Assembly (NCBI RefSeq): GCF_013778325.1
Contig: NZ_JACEIB010000003.1
Location: 372,001 to 436,000 of the forward strand
Direction: 5' to 3'
Length of the DNA: 64,000 nt
Origin: Sphingomonas chungangi
GTDB lineage: Bacteria > Pseudomonadota > Alphaproteobacteria > Sphingomonadales > Sphingomonadaceae
Shown here: piece after piece, positions 51,094 through 59,600 of the stretch
Numbering within the stretch: position 1 is the first letter of the stretch
Layout of the letters: each line of letters opens with the position of its first letter
Position numbers and translations under genes: made by a program
The notes under the pieces: generated by a model
Database searches by the model: none
Told to the model about the DNA's origin: nothing
Seen by the model: the letters and a program-made list of their open reading frames with translations, nothing else

Positions 51094-51657
51094 ATGCCAT
51101 ACCGTGTCGCAATTCCGGACGACAGCGAGGCCCTGGAGCATATCCTCAACCACCTGGGCACGCCGATGCTGGTCGATGCGCGCAAGCGCATGTTCCGGCT
51201 TGTTTACGACGCGCCGGAAACCACGCTCAGCCCGCGCGAGCGCGAGGCGATGCGCTTTCCGATGACGGCGATGATGGGCTGCCCGATCTGCAATTCGATG
51301 CGCATGTGGCGCGACTGGCCCGGCTTCAGCGACGAGCCGATCGAAGAGGAATTCTATCGGCAGGCGGAAGCACGCAATATCGCGTGGCCCGGATTTTCGG
51401 CCAGGGAGGCGCTTGCGCTCGAGTTCGTCGATCGGTTTGCGAATGCGGTCGATGGCCTGAACGGCGACGACGCGTTCTGGAAACGCATGCATGCGAATTT
51501 CTCCGACGTCGAGATCGGCGACATCGTCAACCTCGCCGGAATCTGGCTGGGGGTGGGGCATGGCCTGAAGGCGCTCGGCATCGGCAGCGTCTGTCAGCTT
51601 CCGGTGGGCGAAGAGGTGTATGCCAGGCTGCGCAACGCCGAACTGAGCGTCGCATAG
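51094..51657 (+). CDS. AhpD/carboxymuconolactone decarboxylase-like protein
   Basis: A 187-residue CMD-family protein with an AhpD-type redox motif (MMGCPICNSMR), unlike the Cys-free copy at 27787. It has ETTLSPREREAMRFPMTAM before and a helical core with VNLAGIWLGVGHGLKALG. Possible roles are peroxidase-like reduction or decarboxylation. CAGGAGAG precedes ATG 51094; the longer frame from 51004 would include the promoter. It is followed 51 nt later by a VOC gene. Confidence 0.82.
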   Translation: MPYRVAIPDDSEALEHILNHLGTPMLVDARKRMFRLVYDAPETTLSPREREAMRFPMTAMMGCPICNSMRMWRDWPGFSDEPIEEEFYRQAEARNIAWPGFSAREALALEFVDRFANAVDGLNGDDAFWKRMHANFSDVEIGDIVNLAGIWLGVGHGLKALGIGSVCQLPVGEEVYARLRNAELSVA

Positions 51658-51708
51658 CGCCACAGCCGCCTATGAATGTGGCGCGGAACCCGAGAGACGG
51701 AGAGAACC

Positions 51709-52548
51709 GTGGTGCCTAAATTTTGCCGGATGGCGTGGCTCGTCGATGACATGACAAGCTTCACGGCCGAGATGGGGGATCTGCTCGGCGCCAGATTCCG
51801 CACGCCGGGCCTCATCGCCGAACTCTACCCCGATGCCGGCTTCAAGGTGATGTTCGGCGAGCATGGCATCGAGCCGATCGAGCCCGGGCCCGGCGGCCTG
51901 CCCTTCGGCGGCGGTGAGCGTCTGATCGAGATCGCCATCGACGTGGCGGATGCGGAAGCGGTGCGCGCGCGCCTGGGAGACGCCGGGTTCGAGCCCGCCG
52001 CGATCAGCTATCTGCCGGTACCGGCGGTGAACGAATATCTATTCGGTCGCGATTTCCATGGCATTCCGTTTCTCGCCTGCACCGAGGGGGTCAACGAGGC
52101 CCAGCTCCGATCGGAAGCGCCGTTCGATGCGCTGGCCGAGGCCGCCCCTCCGAAGATCGGTTGCGTGGAACTCGTGGTCGCGGATGCCGACGCACTCGCC
52201 GCCGATCTCAAGAAATTCTACGACATGGACTTCATCGAGACCGATCCCGCCGGCCTCGGGCGACGTGCTTTGGCCGGATCCCATCGCGTGAAGCTGATCG
52301 AAGGCCCTACTGCGCTGCTCGATGATCTCGAGCTGCCGCTTGCCGCGATCGACGTCATGCATGGCGATGTCGAATCGGCGAGGAGAGGGTTCGAGGCGGC
52401 AGGCTTCAAGGTCCGCCACGCGCGCGCGCTGCAATCGGGCGGTCACGCCTACTTCTTCGGCCCGACGGTTCAGGGCCTGCCGATCACGCTGTACCCGGAA
52501 AGCGCCGATGCCGAGATGATCGGCCTGTTCGAACGTGAACTCGCCTGA
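51709..52548 (+). CDS. VOC-family protein, two-module
   Basis: A 279-residue protein with two VOC-like halves: N-terminal CRMAWLVDDMTSFTAEMGDLLGARF and C-terminal IGCVELVVADADALAADLKKFYDMDF. It resembles glyoxalase or extradiol-dioxygenase folds, but I do not see a clear His/His/Glu metal triad, so catalysis is unproven. GTG 51709 (or 51712) is chosen because ACGGAGAG lies at good spacing. It converges with the Rieske gene. Confidence 0.75.
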   Translation: MVPKFCRMAWLVDDMTSFTAEMGDLLGARFRTPGLIAELYPDAGFKVMFGEHGIEPIEPGPGGLPFGGGERLIEIAIDVADAEAVRARLGDAGFEPAAISYLPVPAVNEYLFGRDFHGIPFLACTEGVNEAQLRSEAPFDALAEAAPPKIGCVELVVADADALAADLKKFYDMDFIETDPAGLGRRALAGSHRVKLIEGPTALLDDLELPLAAIDVMHGDVESARRGFEAAGFKVRHARALQSGGHAYFFGPTVQGLPITLYPESADAEMIGLFERELA

Positions 52549-52561
52549 GCGATCAGGGTGG

Positions 52562-52587
52562 GCGAGTGCCATGTCCGTGGCACTCGC
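52562..52587. terminator. Hairpin between convergent VOC and Rieske genes
   Basis: Perfect 10-bp stem GCGAGTGCCA / TGGCACTCGC with a 6-nt loop. It is 14 nt after the VOC stop and 12 nt beyond the Rieske stop. No T-tract, so a probable terminator. Confidence 0.55.
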
Positions 52588-52599
52588 AAATTCGCACAC

Positions 52600-53811
52600 T
52601 CACCGCGTGACGTAGTCACTCAGCACCGGCACCACACGCTGCTGTTCGGGAATGTTCTCGACACCGATGCGGCGATCGATTTCCTCCTCGAACCAGTAGA
52701 GCGCGCGCTCCTGGTAGCCCATCATGACCTTGGGCATCTGCCCGCTCTTCAACCCGCGCTGGATGCTCGCGAAGAGCTGGAGATCCTCGGCGAGGATGCT
52801 CTCCACATTGGGGCGCATCGCCGCCCAATAGGCGCGATCCTCTTCCGCATCGGACTCCCATCCGACGAGACGCACCTCCATGATCGACTTGTCCGGATCG
52901 GTCGGGTGCGGCCAGAAACATTGCAGCGTGAAGCCGATCGGATCGAGCGCGAAGAAGGTGTTGGGAAATGTCGGCCGCGCGATGGTGCATTCCTTGAAGA
53001 GCTCGCCCATCTCCTCCGGAAAGCCGATGCCGCTTTTGAAGATCGAGTCGCCCTTGCGCTTGCGGGTGGCGAACCGCGAATGGCCGCCTTCGTAAAGCGC
53101 GACGACGAAGCTCTGTGAATCCAGATAAGGCGCGAGTGATTTCGCGTGAACGATCGACACGTGATAGATTTCTAGAAAGTTGTGATAGGCCGTTTTCCAG
53201 TTCGTCTCCATCGGGACGAGGAAATGATCCTTCACGACCAGCTTCTCGAGCGGGTAACCGTCCGTTTCCGGGGCGACCGGGGCCATGAATTCGGCAAGCG
53301 GCTGGGCGGCGTCATCGAAATTGATGAAGATCATGCCGCGCCACGTTTCACAGCGAACCGGGATGAGGCCGCGCTCGCTCTTGTCGAGGCATGCGAAATC
53401 ATGCTGGTCGGGCACGGACTTCAGCTTGCCTTCGAGATCGTAGCCCCAGGCATGGTAGGGGCATACGAAGCGCATCGCCTTGCCCTTGGGCTCGAGCAGC
53501 AGCGCCGAAGCGCGGTGGCGACAGACATTGTGGAAGGCCCGGATCTCACCGTCCTTGCCGCGGCTGACGATGACCGATCGATCCAGCTTCTCGAACAGCA
53601 GATAGGAGCCCGCGCCGGGAAGATCGGTCGCCAGTCCCGCGAGCAGCCAGGACTTGCTCCAGAGATGATCCCGTTCCAGCTGGGCGAAAGCAGGATCGAA
53701 GTAACGGGACGCCGGTACCTCGGGGAGGGTGGGAAAGGCATCCGGATAGCCCTTGCGCCCGAGCTGGGCATCCATCGTCTCGTGAATGAGGGTGAGCGTC
53801 TGGTCGGTCAT
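52600..53811 (-). CDS. Rieske non-heme iron oxygenase, alpha subunit
   Basis: A 403-residue ring-hydroxylating-type oxygenase. Rieske [2Fe-2S] ligands are intact: Cys97-Arg-His99 (HNVCRHRA) and Cys117-x-x-His120 (CPYHAWGYD). The mononuclear iron site is NFLEIYHVSIVH with His217 and His222. It would hydroxylate or demethylate with electrons from a ferredoxin. The putidaredoxin-like ferredoxin lies two genes upstream on the same strand. No beta subunit or reductase is adjacent. GGAG lies 8 nt before ATG 53811. Confidence 0.92.
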   Translation of the reverse strand: MTDQTLTLIHETMDAQLGRKGYPDAFPTLPEVPASRYFDPAFAQLERDHLWSKSWLLAGLATDLPGAGSYLLFEKLDRSVIVSRGKDGEIRAFHNVCRHRASALLLEPKGKAMRFVCPYHAWGYDLEGKLKSVPDQHDFACLDKSERGLIPVRCETWRGMIFINFDDAAQPLAEFMAPVAPETDGYPLEKLVVKDHFLVPMETNWKTAYHNFLEIYHVSIVHAKSLAPYLDSQSFVVALYEGGHSRFATRKRKGDSIFKSGIGFPEEMGELFKECTIARPTFPNTFFALDPIGFTLQCFWPHPTDPDKSIMEVRLVGWESDAEEDRAYWAAMRPNVESILAEDLQLFASIQRGLKSGQMPKVMMGYQERALYWFEEEIDRRIGVENIPEQQRVVPVLSDYVTR

Positions 53812-53870
53812 CGCTGATCTCCAACAATTGTCGGCTGCGGGACGGGCAGCCGGCTACCCGGCAAGAGCAT

Positions 53871-54311
53871 TCAGGCTTCGGCCATCGCCGTCGAGGCAGG
53901 GTCGCCCGGCACCACCGCGCCGAAACAGCTCTGCGCGAGGTAGCTGCAGCTATATTCACGCACTTCGGTGAACTTGCCGTCGCGCAGCGTGAACACGAAA
54001 TGATAGGCGTTGTTGTATCGCTTGCCGTTGAGCATCTCGCTGTCCGTCTCCGCCTCCACCGCGACGCGATCACCCTCGGCGGTCATTGCTACGACGGAGA
54101 GTTGGATCGGCGTGGTCAGCACCTGCGACATCGTCGTCGGCACCTTGGCGAATTCCTCGCGCGTCCAGTGATAGAGCAGCCATTCGGGCTGGCGGGCCAT
54201 GGTGCGAAAGCCGAAATCCTCGGCGGTCAACGCCAGGATGGCCGCTTCGTCCCCGCGATTGACCGCATCGAACCAGCTTTGCACCGCCTGCTTGTTCTGC
54301 TCGATACTCAT
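53871..54311 (-). CDS. SnoaL-like protein
   Basis: A 146-residue NTF2-fold protein: SIEQNKQAVQSWFDAVNRGDEAAILALTAEDFGF and later KRYNNAYHFVFTLRDGKFTEVREYSCSYLAQSCFG, the standard SnoaL-like pattern. Positioned 59 nt upstream of the Rieske gene, it is probably cotranscribed with it from a promoter near the TTATGCATAA at 54366. Function unassigned; small NTF2 proteins can also serve as oxygenase beta subunits. Confidence 0.84.
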   Translation of the reverse strand: MSIEQNKQAVQSWFDAVNRGDEAAILALTAEDFGFRTMARQPEWLLYHWTREEFAKVPTTMSQVLTTPIQLSVVAMTAEGDRVAVEAETDSEMLNGKRYNNAYHFVFTLRDGKFTEVREYSCSYLAQSCFGAVVPGDPASTAMAEA

Positions 54312-54365
54312 CGACGCATCCTCGGGCCCTAGTTGTCACCGCGGTCTGCCGCCGCTGCGCTGACA

Positions 54366-54375
54366 TTATGCATAA
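54366..54375. promoter_or_regulatory. TTATGCATAA palindrome (SnoaL/Rieske promoter)
   Basis: Perfect 10-bp palindrome 54 nt upstream of the minus-strand SnoaL start at 54311, in GC-rich sequence. It is the clearest copy of the element also seen at 50997-51025 and, partly, at 2761. Confidence 0.55.
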
Positions 54376-54421
54376 ACCACACGAAGGTACATGGAAAAAT
54401 GTGTGGCGGTTCGACGCTGCG

Positions 54422-54739
54422 TCAATCCTCCTCGGCAATGACGACGCGCATGCCTGTCAGCGCATCGGTCATGGTGATCTGGCAGGACAGGCGGGAATAG
54501 GCATCGCGGTGAGCAGAACCGTCGAGCAGGTCGCTCTCGTCCGGCGTCATCGCCGGAAGCTTGCCGGCGAAAGACGGATCGATATGCACGTGACAGGTGG
54601 CGCAGGAGCAACATCCCCCGCACAGCGCGAGGAGTTCGTCGATGCCATTGTCGCGGATCGCCTCCATGACGCTGATGCCCGCAGCAGCATCAAGCGTCTT
54701 TTCCTCGCCTTCCCGGGTGACGACCACAAGCTCCGGCAT
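54422..54739 (-). CDS. [2Fe-2S] ferredoxin, putidaredoxin/adrenodoxin type
   Basis: A 105-residue ferredoxin. The cluster ligands follow the vertebrate/P450 type: Cys40, Cys46, Cys49 ([14 protein letters not shown]) and Cys86 (SCQITMT). Two further Cys (43, 44) replace the usual small residues. The [10 protein letters not shown] end resembles putidaredoxin, so it is the probable electron donor of the two P450s and perhaps the Rieske enzyme. The matching NAD(P)H-ferredoxin reductase is not in the window. Site S16 lies 54 nt upstream. Confidence 0.93.
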   Translation of the reverse strand: MPELVVVTREGEEKTLDAAAGISVMEAIRDNGIDELLALCGGCCSCATCHVHIDPSFAGKLPAMTPDESDLLDGSAHRDAYSRLSCQITMTDALTGMRVVIAEED

Positions 54740-54793
54740 ATTTTCTCTCCTCTCGACGATCCCGACGCATGGCAGGTTCGGAATGCCCTCGAA

Positions 54794-54809
54794 CCTTTCT
54801 AAAGATGAG
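54794..54809. promoter_or_regulatory. CCTRYC-N4-GRYAGG site S16 (ferredoxin/AraC divergent region)
   Basis: CCTTTCTAAAGATGAG has one mismatch on the left and two on the right. It lies 54 nt upstream of the ferredoxin start (54739) and 103 nt before the AraC start (54913). Confidence 0.5.
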
Positions 54810-54912
54810 TGAAACGGCACGCGCATCGCTTGCGGCTGCCGCAATTGGCGCGATATGGTCGCGCTCGACGTCGGCCGGCGGAGATCGGCGAAAATATTCG
54901 GAGAGCTTCGCC

Positions 54913-55791
54913 ATGGGCCAGATTTCGAATGTGTACGATGTCCCGGAAACGACGGCGATGGAATGCCGCGTGTCGGGGAGGATCGCGCTCGAGCGAGCGA
55001 CGGTCGAAATCCATCACTACCGCTTCCGCGGTCCGCAAGGCGGGGTGTTCCGATCGCGACGGGGGTTTCTCGATCTGGCGCTGTCGCCGCGCCCCGGGAC
55101 GCCGCAGGGCGCGTATCCGGCGATAGCCGGCAGCGCACCGCAGCCGCTGGGCGACATCATCTTCATCCCCGCCAACCAGGAACTGGAAACCGAATGGGGT
55201 GAAGGCGAGCAGACCTCCGTCTGTTGCGCGTTCGATCGGGTCGACGTCGACGGCGAGGGGCATATCCTGGATTCGGCCGCATTGGAGGCCTCGCTCGACG
55301 TCCGTAACGTTTATGTGCGCGACGCGCTGCAGCGGCTCGCGCGCGAGATCGAGAATCCGGGGCTATGCAGCGCGCTTCTCGCCGAGGCGATCTGGACCGA
55401 ATTGGCGATCGAGCTCCACCGATATCTCATGCGGCCGCGAGAGGCTTCGCCCGGCAGCCTGTCGCGTCTGTCGACGACGCAGCTTCGCCGCATAGACGAG
55501 ATGATCGATCGGCCGGGCCGGCTTCCGACGATCGCGGAACTTGCCAAGCTGTGCGATGTCAGCACGCGCCATTTCTTCCGCATCTTCCGGGCATCGACTG
55601 GCCGCACGCTGGCGGGATATGCGACCGAGAAGCGGATCGATCGCGCCAAGCAATTGCTGTCCTCGCCCCGGCCGGCCGTCAAGGAAGTCGCGTGGCGGTG
55701 CGGCTTCGAGACCCCGGCCGCCTTCTCTGCGGCTTTTCGCCGCTCGGTAGGGATTACCCCGATGGAGTTCCGCCAGTCGCGCAAGCACTAG
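54913..55791 (+). CDS. AraC-family transcriptional regulator
   Basis: A 292-residue AraC/XylS regulator: N-terminal cupin-like sensing region ([21 protein letters not shown]) and a C-terminal double HTH with [30 protein letters not shown] and [32 protein letters not shown] 54913 follows CGGAGAG; ATG 54805 would begin inside site S16. It is the third local regulator type in this half of the window and an alternative candidate for the dyad, though AraC proteins usually bind direct repeats. Confidence 0.88.
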   Translation: MGQISNVYDVPETTAMECRVSGRIALERATVEIHHYRFRGPQGGVFRSRRGFLDLALSPRPGTPQGAYPAIAGSAPQPLGDIIFIPANQELETEWGEGEQTSVCCAFDRVDVDGEGHILDSAALEASLDVRNVYVRDALQRLAREIENPGLCSALLAEAIWTELAIELHRYLMRPREASPGSLSRLSTTQLRRIDEMIDRPGRLPTIAELAKLCDVSTRHFFRIFRASTGRTLAGYATEKRIDRAKQLLSSPRPAVKEVAWRCGFETPAAFSAAFRRSVGITPMEFRQSRKH

Positions 55792-55910
55792 CTGCGAGGC
55801 CGTCGCGCGATGGCAATGGCGGAGTGCAGCAAGACTGTCGCATTGCTCGCACACTACACCGTCAGGCAGCATCCGCCGGCCACGGTGGTGACAGAGTTTT
55901 GGAGGACGGC

Positions 55911-56696
55911 GTGCCTGAGAATATCTTCGATCTGACGGGCAAGGTGTCGCTCGTGACGGGGGCCAATTCCGGGCTTGGTTTCGGATTTGCGCGAGGCCTC
56001 GCCCGATCCGGCAGCGACGTCGTCGTCTGGGGCCGGCGCGCCGACAAGAACGAGGAAGCCGCCGCCAAGCTGCGCGCATATGGCGTCCGCGTGATGACCG
56101 ATGCGATCGACGTCCGGGACAATGCCGCAATCGACGCCGGGGTCGACCGTATCGTCGCCGAGATGGGCCGGCTCGACGTCGTGGTGGCCAATGCCGGTAT
56201 CGCAACCCAGGTGCCGTTCGTCGAGATGGATCGCACCACCTATCGCGAACTGATCGACATCAATCTCGATGGCGCGGTGTTCACATTGCGCGCCGGTGCA
56301 AAGCACATGGTAGATCGTGCCGCAGCCGGCGACCCCGGCGGCTCGTTGATCGTCTGCGGCAGCGGATCGATTTTCCAGGGTGTGCCGACGCTGGCCCACT
56401 ATGCCATCGCGAAGGGCGCGCTCAACTCGCTCGCCAAGACCCTCGCCGCCGAGCTCGGTCCGCACGCCATACGCTGCAACGTGATCGCGCCGGGCTTCAT
56501 CGAGACCGAGATGACCTTCGCGAACAAGGAGGTCGGCGAAATGATTGCCGCGGCCGTCTCCGCGAAGGCGCCGCTCGGTCGCATCGGCAAGCCGGCCGAC
56601 CTGGAGGGCGCCTGCGTCTATCTCGCCAGCGATGCCTCTTCCTATCACACCGGCGATACGCTTGTCGTGGACGGCGGCAAGATGACGGCGAACTGA
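55911..56696 (+). CDS. Short-chain dehydrogenase/reductase
   Basis: A 261-residue SDR: TGANSGLG (16-23), ANAG (93-96), Ser near 151-153 (GSGS), Tyr164 and Lys168 (YAIAK), VVDGG end. WGRRADK after the second strand suggests NADP(H). GTG 55911 has TGGAGGAC 5-6 nt upstream; the much longer frame reaching 55365 runs through the AraC gene. A possible weak dyad (CTACACC then AGGCAGC, 55854-55870) precedes it. Confidence 0.88.
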   Translation: MPENIFDLTGKVSLVTGANSGLGFGFARGLARSGSDVVVWGRRADKNEEAAAKLRAYGVRVMTDAIDVRDNAAIDAGVDRIVAEMGRLDVVVANAGIATQVPFVEMDRTTYRELIDINLDGAVFTLRAGAKHMVDRAAAGDPGGSLIVCGSGSIFQGVPTLAHYAIAKGALNSLAKTLAAELGPHAIRCNVIAPGFIETEMTFANKEVGEMIAAAVSAKAPLGRIGKPADLEGACVYLASDASSYHTGDTLVVDGGKMTAN

Positions 56697-56735
56697 CGGC
56701 ACGACCAGCCGGAACGGCAGAACGAAAGGATCGAG

Positions 56736-57248
56736 ATGTTCGCTCGCCCCAATGCACAGCATTGCCAGGTCGCCTATGTGACCAACGACATCGAGGCCGC
56801 GTCCGATGCCTTTCAGAAGGAATATGACGCGCCCGGCTTCTACCAGTTCACCAACGTCGGCACCGGTGCCGATGCGGGGGGCCCGCAGCTCAAGATCGGG
56901 CTCGCGCGCGTCGGCGGGATCGAGATCGAACTGATCGAACCGATCGGGGATACCGCGCCGTTGTTCAAGGACGTGCTGCCCGATGGCCCCGGGCTGGCGA
57001 TCCGCTTCCACCATGTCGCGATCCGCATCGACGGCCCGCTCGCCAATTGGGACGCGCATTTGGCCTCGATCGATTTCGATCGACATCCGATCGTGTTCGA
57101 GGGCGCGCTGGGCGATCAGCTGCGGTTCTTCTATACCGACGAACGCGCAACGCTCGGTCACTATGTCGAGCATGTCTGGCTCGCGCCCGAACTCTACGCA
57201 AACATGCTGGCGGCGACGCCGACCTTCCCACCAGCGGCTGTCACCTGA
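56736..57248 (+). CDS. VOC-family protein
   Basis: A 170-residue single-module VOC protein: NAQHCQVAYVTNDIEAASDAFQKEY with a first His ligand, IEIELIEPIGD with Glu, RFHHVAIRI with His and GHYVEHVWL with Glu. This spacing fits a metal-dependent glyoxalase or methylmalonyl-CoA-epimerase-like enzyme. It follows the SDR by 39 nt, presumably in one operon, with AAAGGA upstream of ATG 56736. Confidence 0.85.
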   Translation: MFARPNAQHCQVAYVTNDIEAASDAFQKEYDAPGFYQFTNVGTGADAGGPQLKIGLARVGGIEIELIEPIGDTAPLFKDVLPDGPGLAIRFHHVAIRIDGPLANWDAHLASIDFDRHPIVFEGALGDQLRFFYTDERATLGHYVEHVWLAPELYANMLAATPTFPPAAVT

Positions 57249-57348
57249 GGCGGGCTTAGCCGGCTGCGATGATAGGGTCGATAGCGTTGTCGGCCGGATC
57301 AGACGGTTGCGGCGCGAGCGGCTGATCCGCCGTGCCGATCGCGGCGGC

Positions 57349-57364
57349 TCTATCCTTCGGTAGG
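57349..57364. promoter_or_regulatory. CCTRYC-N4-GRYAGG site S17 (phosphotransferase/hydrolase operon)
   Basis: TCTATCCTTCGGTAGG has one mismatch on the left and an exact right half. It lies 50 nt upstream of the phosphotransferase start at 57415. Confidence 0.65.
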
Positions 57365-57414
57365 CGGCGAACGGGCTGGGCGCTGCAATCTGCTCGAACG
57401 ACGGAGAGAGGCGC

Positions 57415-58518
57415 ATGATGGCCGTGATGCACGCGCATCCCACATCTAACGAGGGTATAACGCCCAGCTACCTGAACGGGCTGCTGGCCGAGGCGACGCC
57501 CGGTGCCGTGATCGAAACGGTCGAGATCGTCGAAGCCAAGACCTATGGCGAACAGATGGTGTCGACGGCCGGCCGCGTGGTGATCGACGTTCGTTACGCC
57601 GCAGGCTCTCCGATCGATCTTCCGACGCGCCTCGTCGTCAAGCTCACGCGCGCCGTCGACAGGATCATGGGCCCGTTCTACGCCAACGAGGTCGCCTTCT
57701 ATCGCCGCATCCGCCCGGAACTGACGCTCGAAGCGCCGCGCTGCTTCGGCGGCGGCTATGATCCCGAAACGACATGCTTCGGACTGATCCTTGAGGACCT
57801 GACCGCGCGCGGCGCAACCTTCCCCAATACCACCGTCCGGACCACTCCGGACGACATCCGCGCATTGCTCGACACATTGGCCGCGCTGCACGCCCGCTTC
57901 TGGGAATCTCCGCGTTTCTCGGGCGATCTCGCCTGGGTGGAGACGCATCTGAGCGGCGATGTCGCGCATCTCATGAACAACCTCGCGCCCCACCATATCG
58001 CGCACGAGGTCGAGGCCGAGAACTTCAAGCGCGAGATGGTGCAGCGATTGCGGACCAGCGCCGCCGATCTGCTCACCGGTACGCAGGCGGTCCAGCGTCA
58101 TCAGTCGCGTCTGCCGCAGACGCTGCTGCACGGCGACACTCATCTCGGCAACACATACCAATTGCCGGGCGGCAAGGCCGGTCTGCTCGACTGGCAGCTG
58201 ATGGTGCGCGGGTATCCCATGCACGACGTCAATTACTTCGTCACGACCGGCCTTTCGATCGAGGACCGGCGCAATCACGAGCAGGAATTGCTCGCATATT
58301 ATCTGGACAGGCTGGCGCAGGCCGGCGTCGCATCGGCGCCCGGTTTCGAAGAGTCCTGGCTTGAGTATCGGCGCGCGCTCGTGTGGGGCGTATATATCGG
58401 CTGGCTGACCACGCCAGTGGTGAATTACGGGTGGGAAATCAACGTGATGAACCATCTTCGTCTGACCACGGCCTATGAAGATCACGACACCGCGAAGCTG
58501 GTCGATGCGGTGCGCTGA
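57415..58518 (+). CDS. Phosphotransferase family protein (ecdysteroid-kinase/APH-like)
   Basis: A 367-residue kinase-fold protein with the full Brenner motif LLHGDTHLGNTY (His239, Asp241, Asn246) and metal-binding LLDWQ (Asp259). The N-lobe Lys is in RLVVKLTRA. It has the least altered active site of the four phosphotransferases in the window and resembles insect ecdysteroid kinases, which phosphorylate sterol hydroxyls. GACGGAGAGAGG precedes the start. It is followed 20 nt later by an alpha/beta hydrolase. Confidence 0.9.
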   Translation: MMAVMHAHPTSNEGITPSYLNGLLAEATPGAVIETVEIVEAKTYGEQMVSTAGRVVIDVRYAAGSPIDLPTRLVVKLTRAVDRIMGPFYANEVAFYRRIRPELTLEAPRCFGGGYDPETTCFGLILEDLTARGATFPNTTVRTTPDDIRALLDTLAALHARFWESPRFSGDLAWVETHLSGDVAHLMNNLAPHHIAHEVEAENFKREMVQRLRTSAADLLTGTQAVQRHQSRLPQTLLHGDTHLGNTYQLPGGKAGLLDWQLMVRGYPMHDVNYFVTTGLSIEDRRNHEQELLAYYLDRLAQAGVASAPGFEESWLEYRRALVWGVYIGWLTTPVVNYGWEINVMNHLRLTTAYEDHDTAKLVDAVR

Positions 58519-58538
58519 ACGATGATGGGAGATGACAC

Positions 58539-59600
58539 ATGAAGGCGCCAATCGAGCTGACCATCGACGTGACCGAGGCGGCAGGGCTCGGCACGCCGGC
58601 GCACACCGCGGTCACCGTGTGCCTGCCGGACGATGGCGCGCTTGCCGATCCGCCGGTGATCTGCTTCGCCTATCCCGGCGGCGGCTATAATCGTCGCTAC
58701 TACACGCACGACATGCTCGACGGCTCGGCTGGCGGCGAGGCGGCCTATCACTGCGATCGCGGCTGGATCGTCGTCGCGTGCGACCATCTCGGCTTCGGAG
58801 AATCGACGATCCCGGAAGGCAATGCGCTCGATCTCGACAATGTCGCGGCGGCCAACGACGCTGCGGTGCGCGAAGTGATAACGCGGCTCGAGAAGGGTAC
58901 TTTGGCGCCGGGGCTCGAGCCCGTCACGGGGGCGACGAAGATCGGCATCGGCCAGTCGATGGGCGGGTGCTTCACGATCGTCGCCCAGGGCAACCACGAG
59001 ACGTTCGATGCGGTGGGCATCCTCGGTTATAGCGGCATCCACACCGTCGTGCCGACGCGGCCGGGCCAGCCGGAGGCCGCCTGGCCCTGGATTTCGCGGC
59101 GGCAGTCGCTCGACAGCCCGAGGGTGATGAACGCGGCGGCCATGGCATCCGCGGAAGGTGCCAAGCTGGGCGACGGGGAAGCGCTCCGCAAGGCGGCGCA
59201 GTGCGGCGAGCATCCCTTCCAATGGTCGTTCCATTATGACGACGAGCCGGCGGACATCGTCGCGCTCGACATGGCGGCTTCGGCCGGCACCGTCGATCCG
59301 CTGCCGATCTGGCGCTCGGCCACGACTCCGCCTTGCGGCGTATATATGGTTGCCCCCGGGGCGGTCGCGCTGGAAGCGGCATCGATCCTCGTGCCGGTGC
59401 TGGTGGCGGTGGGCGAGCGCGACGTGGTGCCCGATCCATGGGCCGAGCCCAAAGCCTATAAGAGCGCGATCGATATCGGCGTCTACGTCTGCCCGCGCAT
59501 GGCGCACATGCACAATTTCGCCAGCACGCGCCTGTTGTTCTGGGAGCATATCCAGAGCTGGGGCGACAGGGTGGCGCGGATGCGGGCCATGACGGTCTAG
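58539..59600 (+). CDS. Alpha/beta hydrolase
   Basis: A 353-residue alpha/beta-fold hydrolase: FAYPGGGYNRRYY near the N-terminus (oxyanion region), GWIVVACDHLGFGES, nucleophile elbow IGQSMGGCF, the acid in GERDVVPDPW and a late His in MAHMHNF. Larger than the hydrolase at 2801, with an inserted lid. An esterase, amidase or lactonase role is possible. GGGAG precedes ATG 58539. Its stop overlaps the convergent SnoaL stop by 4 nt. Confidence 0.87.
   Translation: MKAPIELTIDVTEAAGLGTPAHTAVTVCLPDDGALADPPVICFAYPGGGYNRRYYTHDMLDGSAGGEAAYHCDRGWIVVACDHLGFGESTIPEGNALDLDNVAAANDAAVREVITRLEKGTLAPGLEPVTGATKIGIGQSMGGCFTIVAQGNHETFDAVGILGYSGIHTVVPTRPGQPEAAWPWISRRQSLDSPRVMNAAAMASAEGAKLGDGEALRKAAQCGEHPFQWSFHYDDEPADIVALDMAASAGTVDPLPIWRSATTPPCGVYMVAPGAVALEAASILVPVLVAVGERDVVPDPWAEPKAYKSAIDIGVYVCPRMAHMHNFASTRLLFWEHIQSWGDRVARMRAMTV

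Noticed and set aside
55854-55870. CTACACC-GTC-AGGCAGC before the SDR at 55911 as a twentieth dyad site.
   Set aside because: Too many mismatches in both halves; left out of the count but worth rescoring with a matrix.
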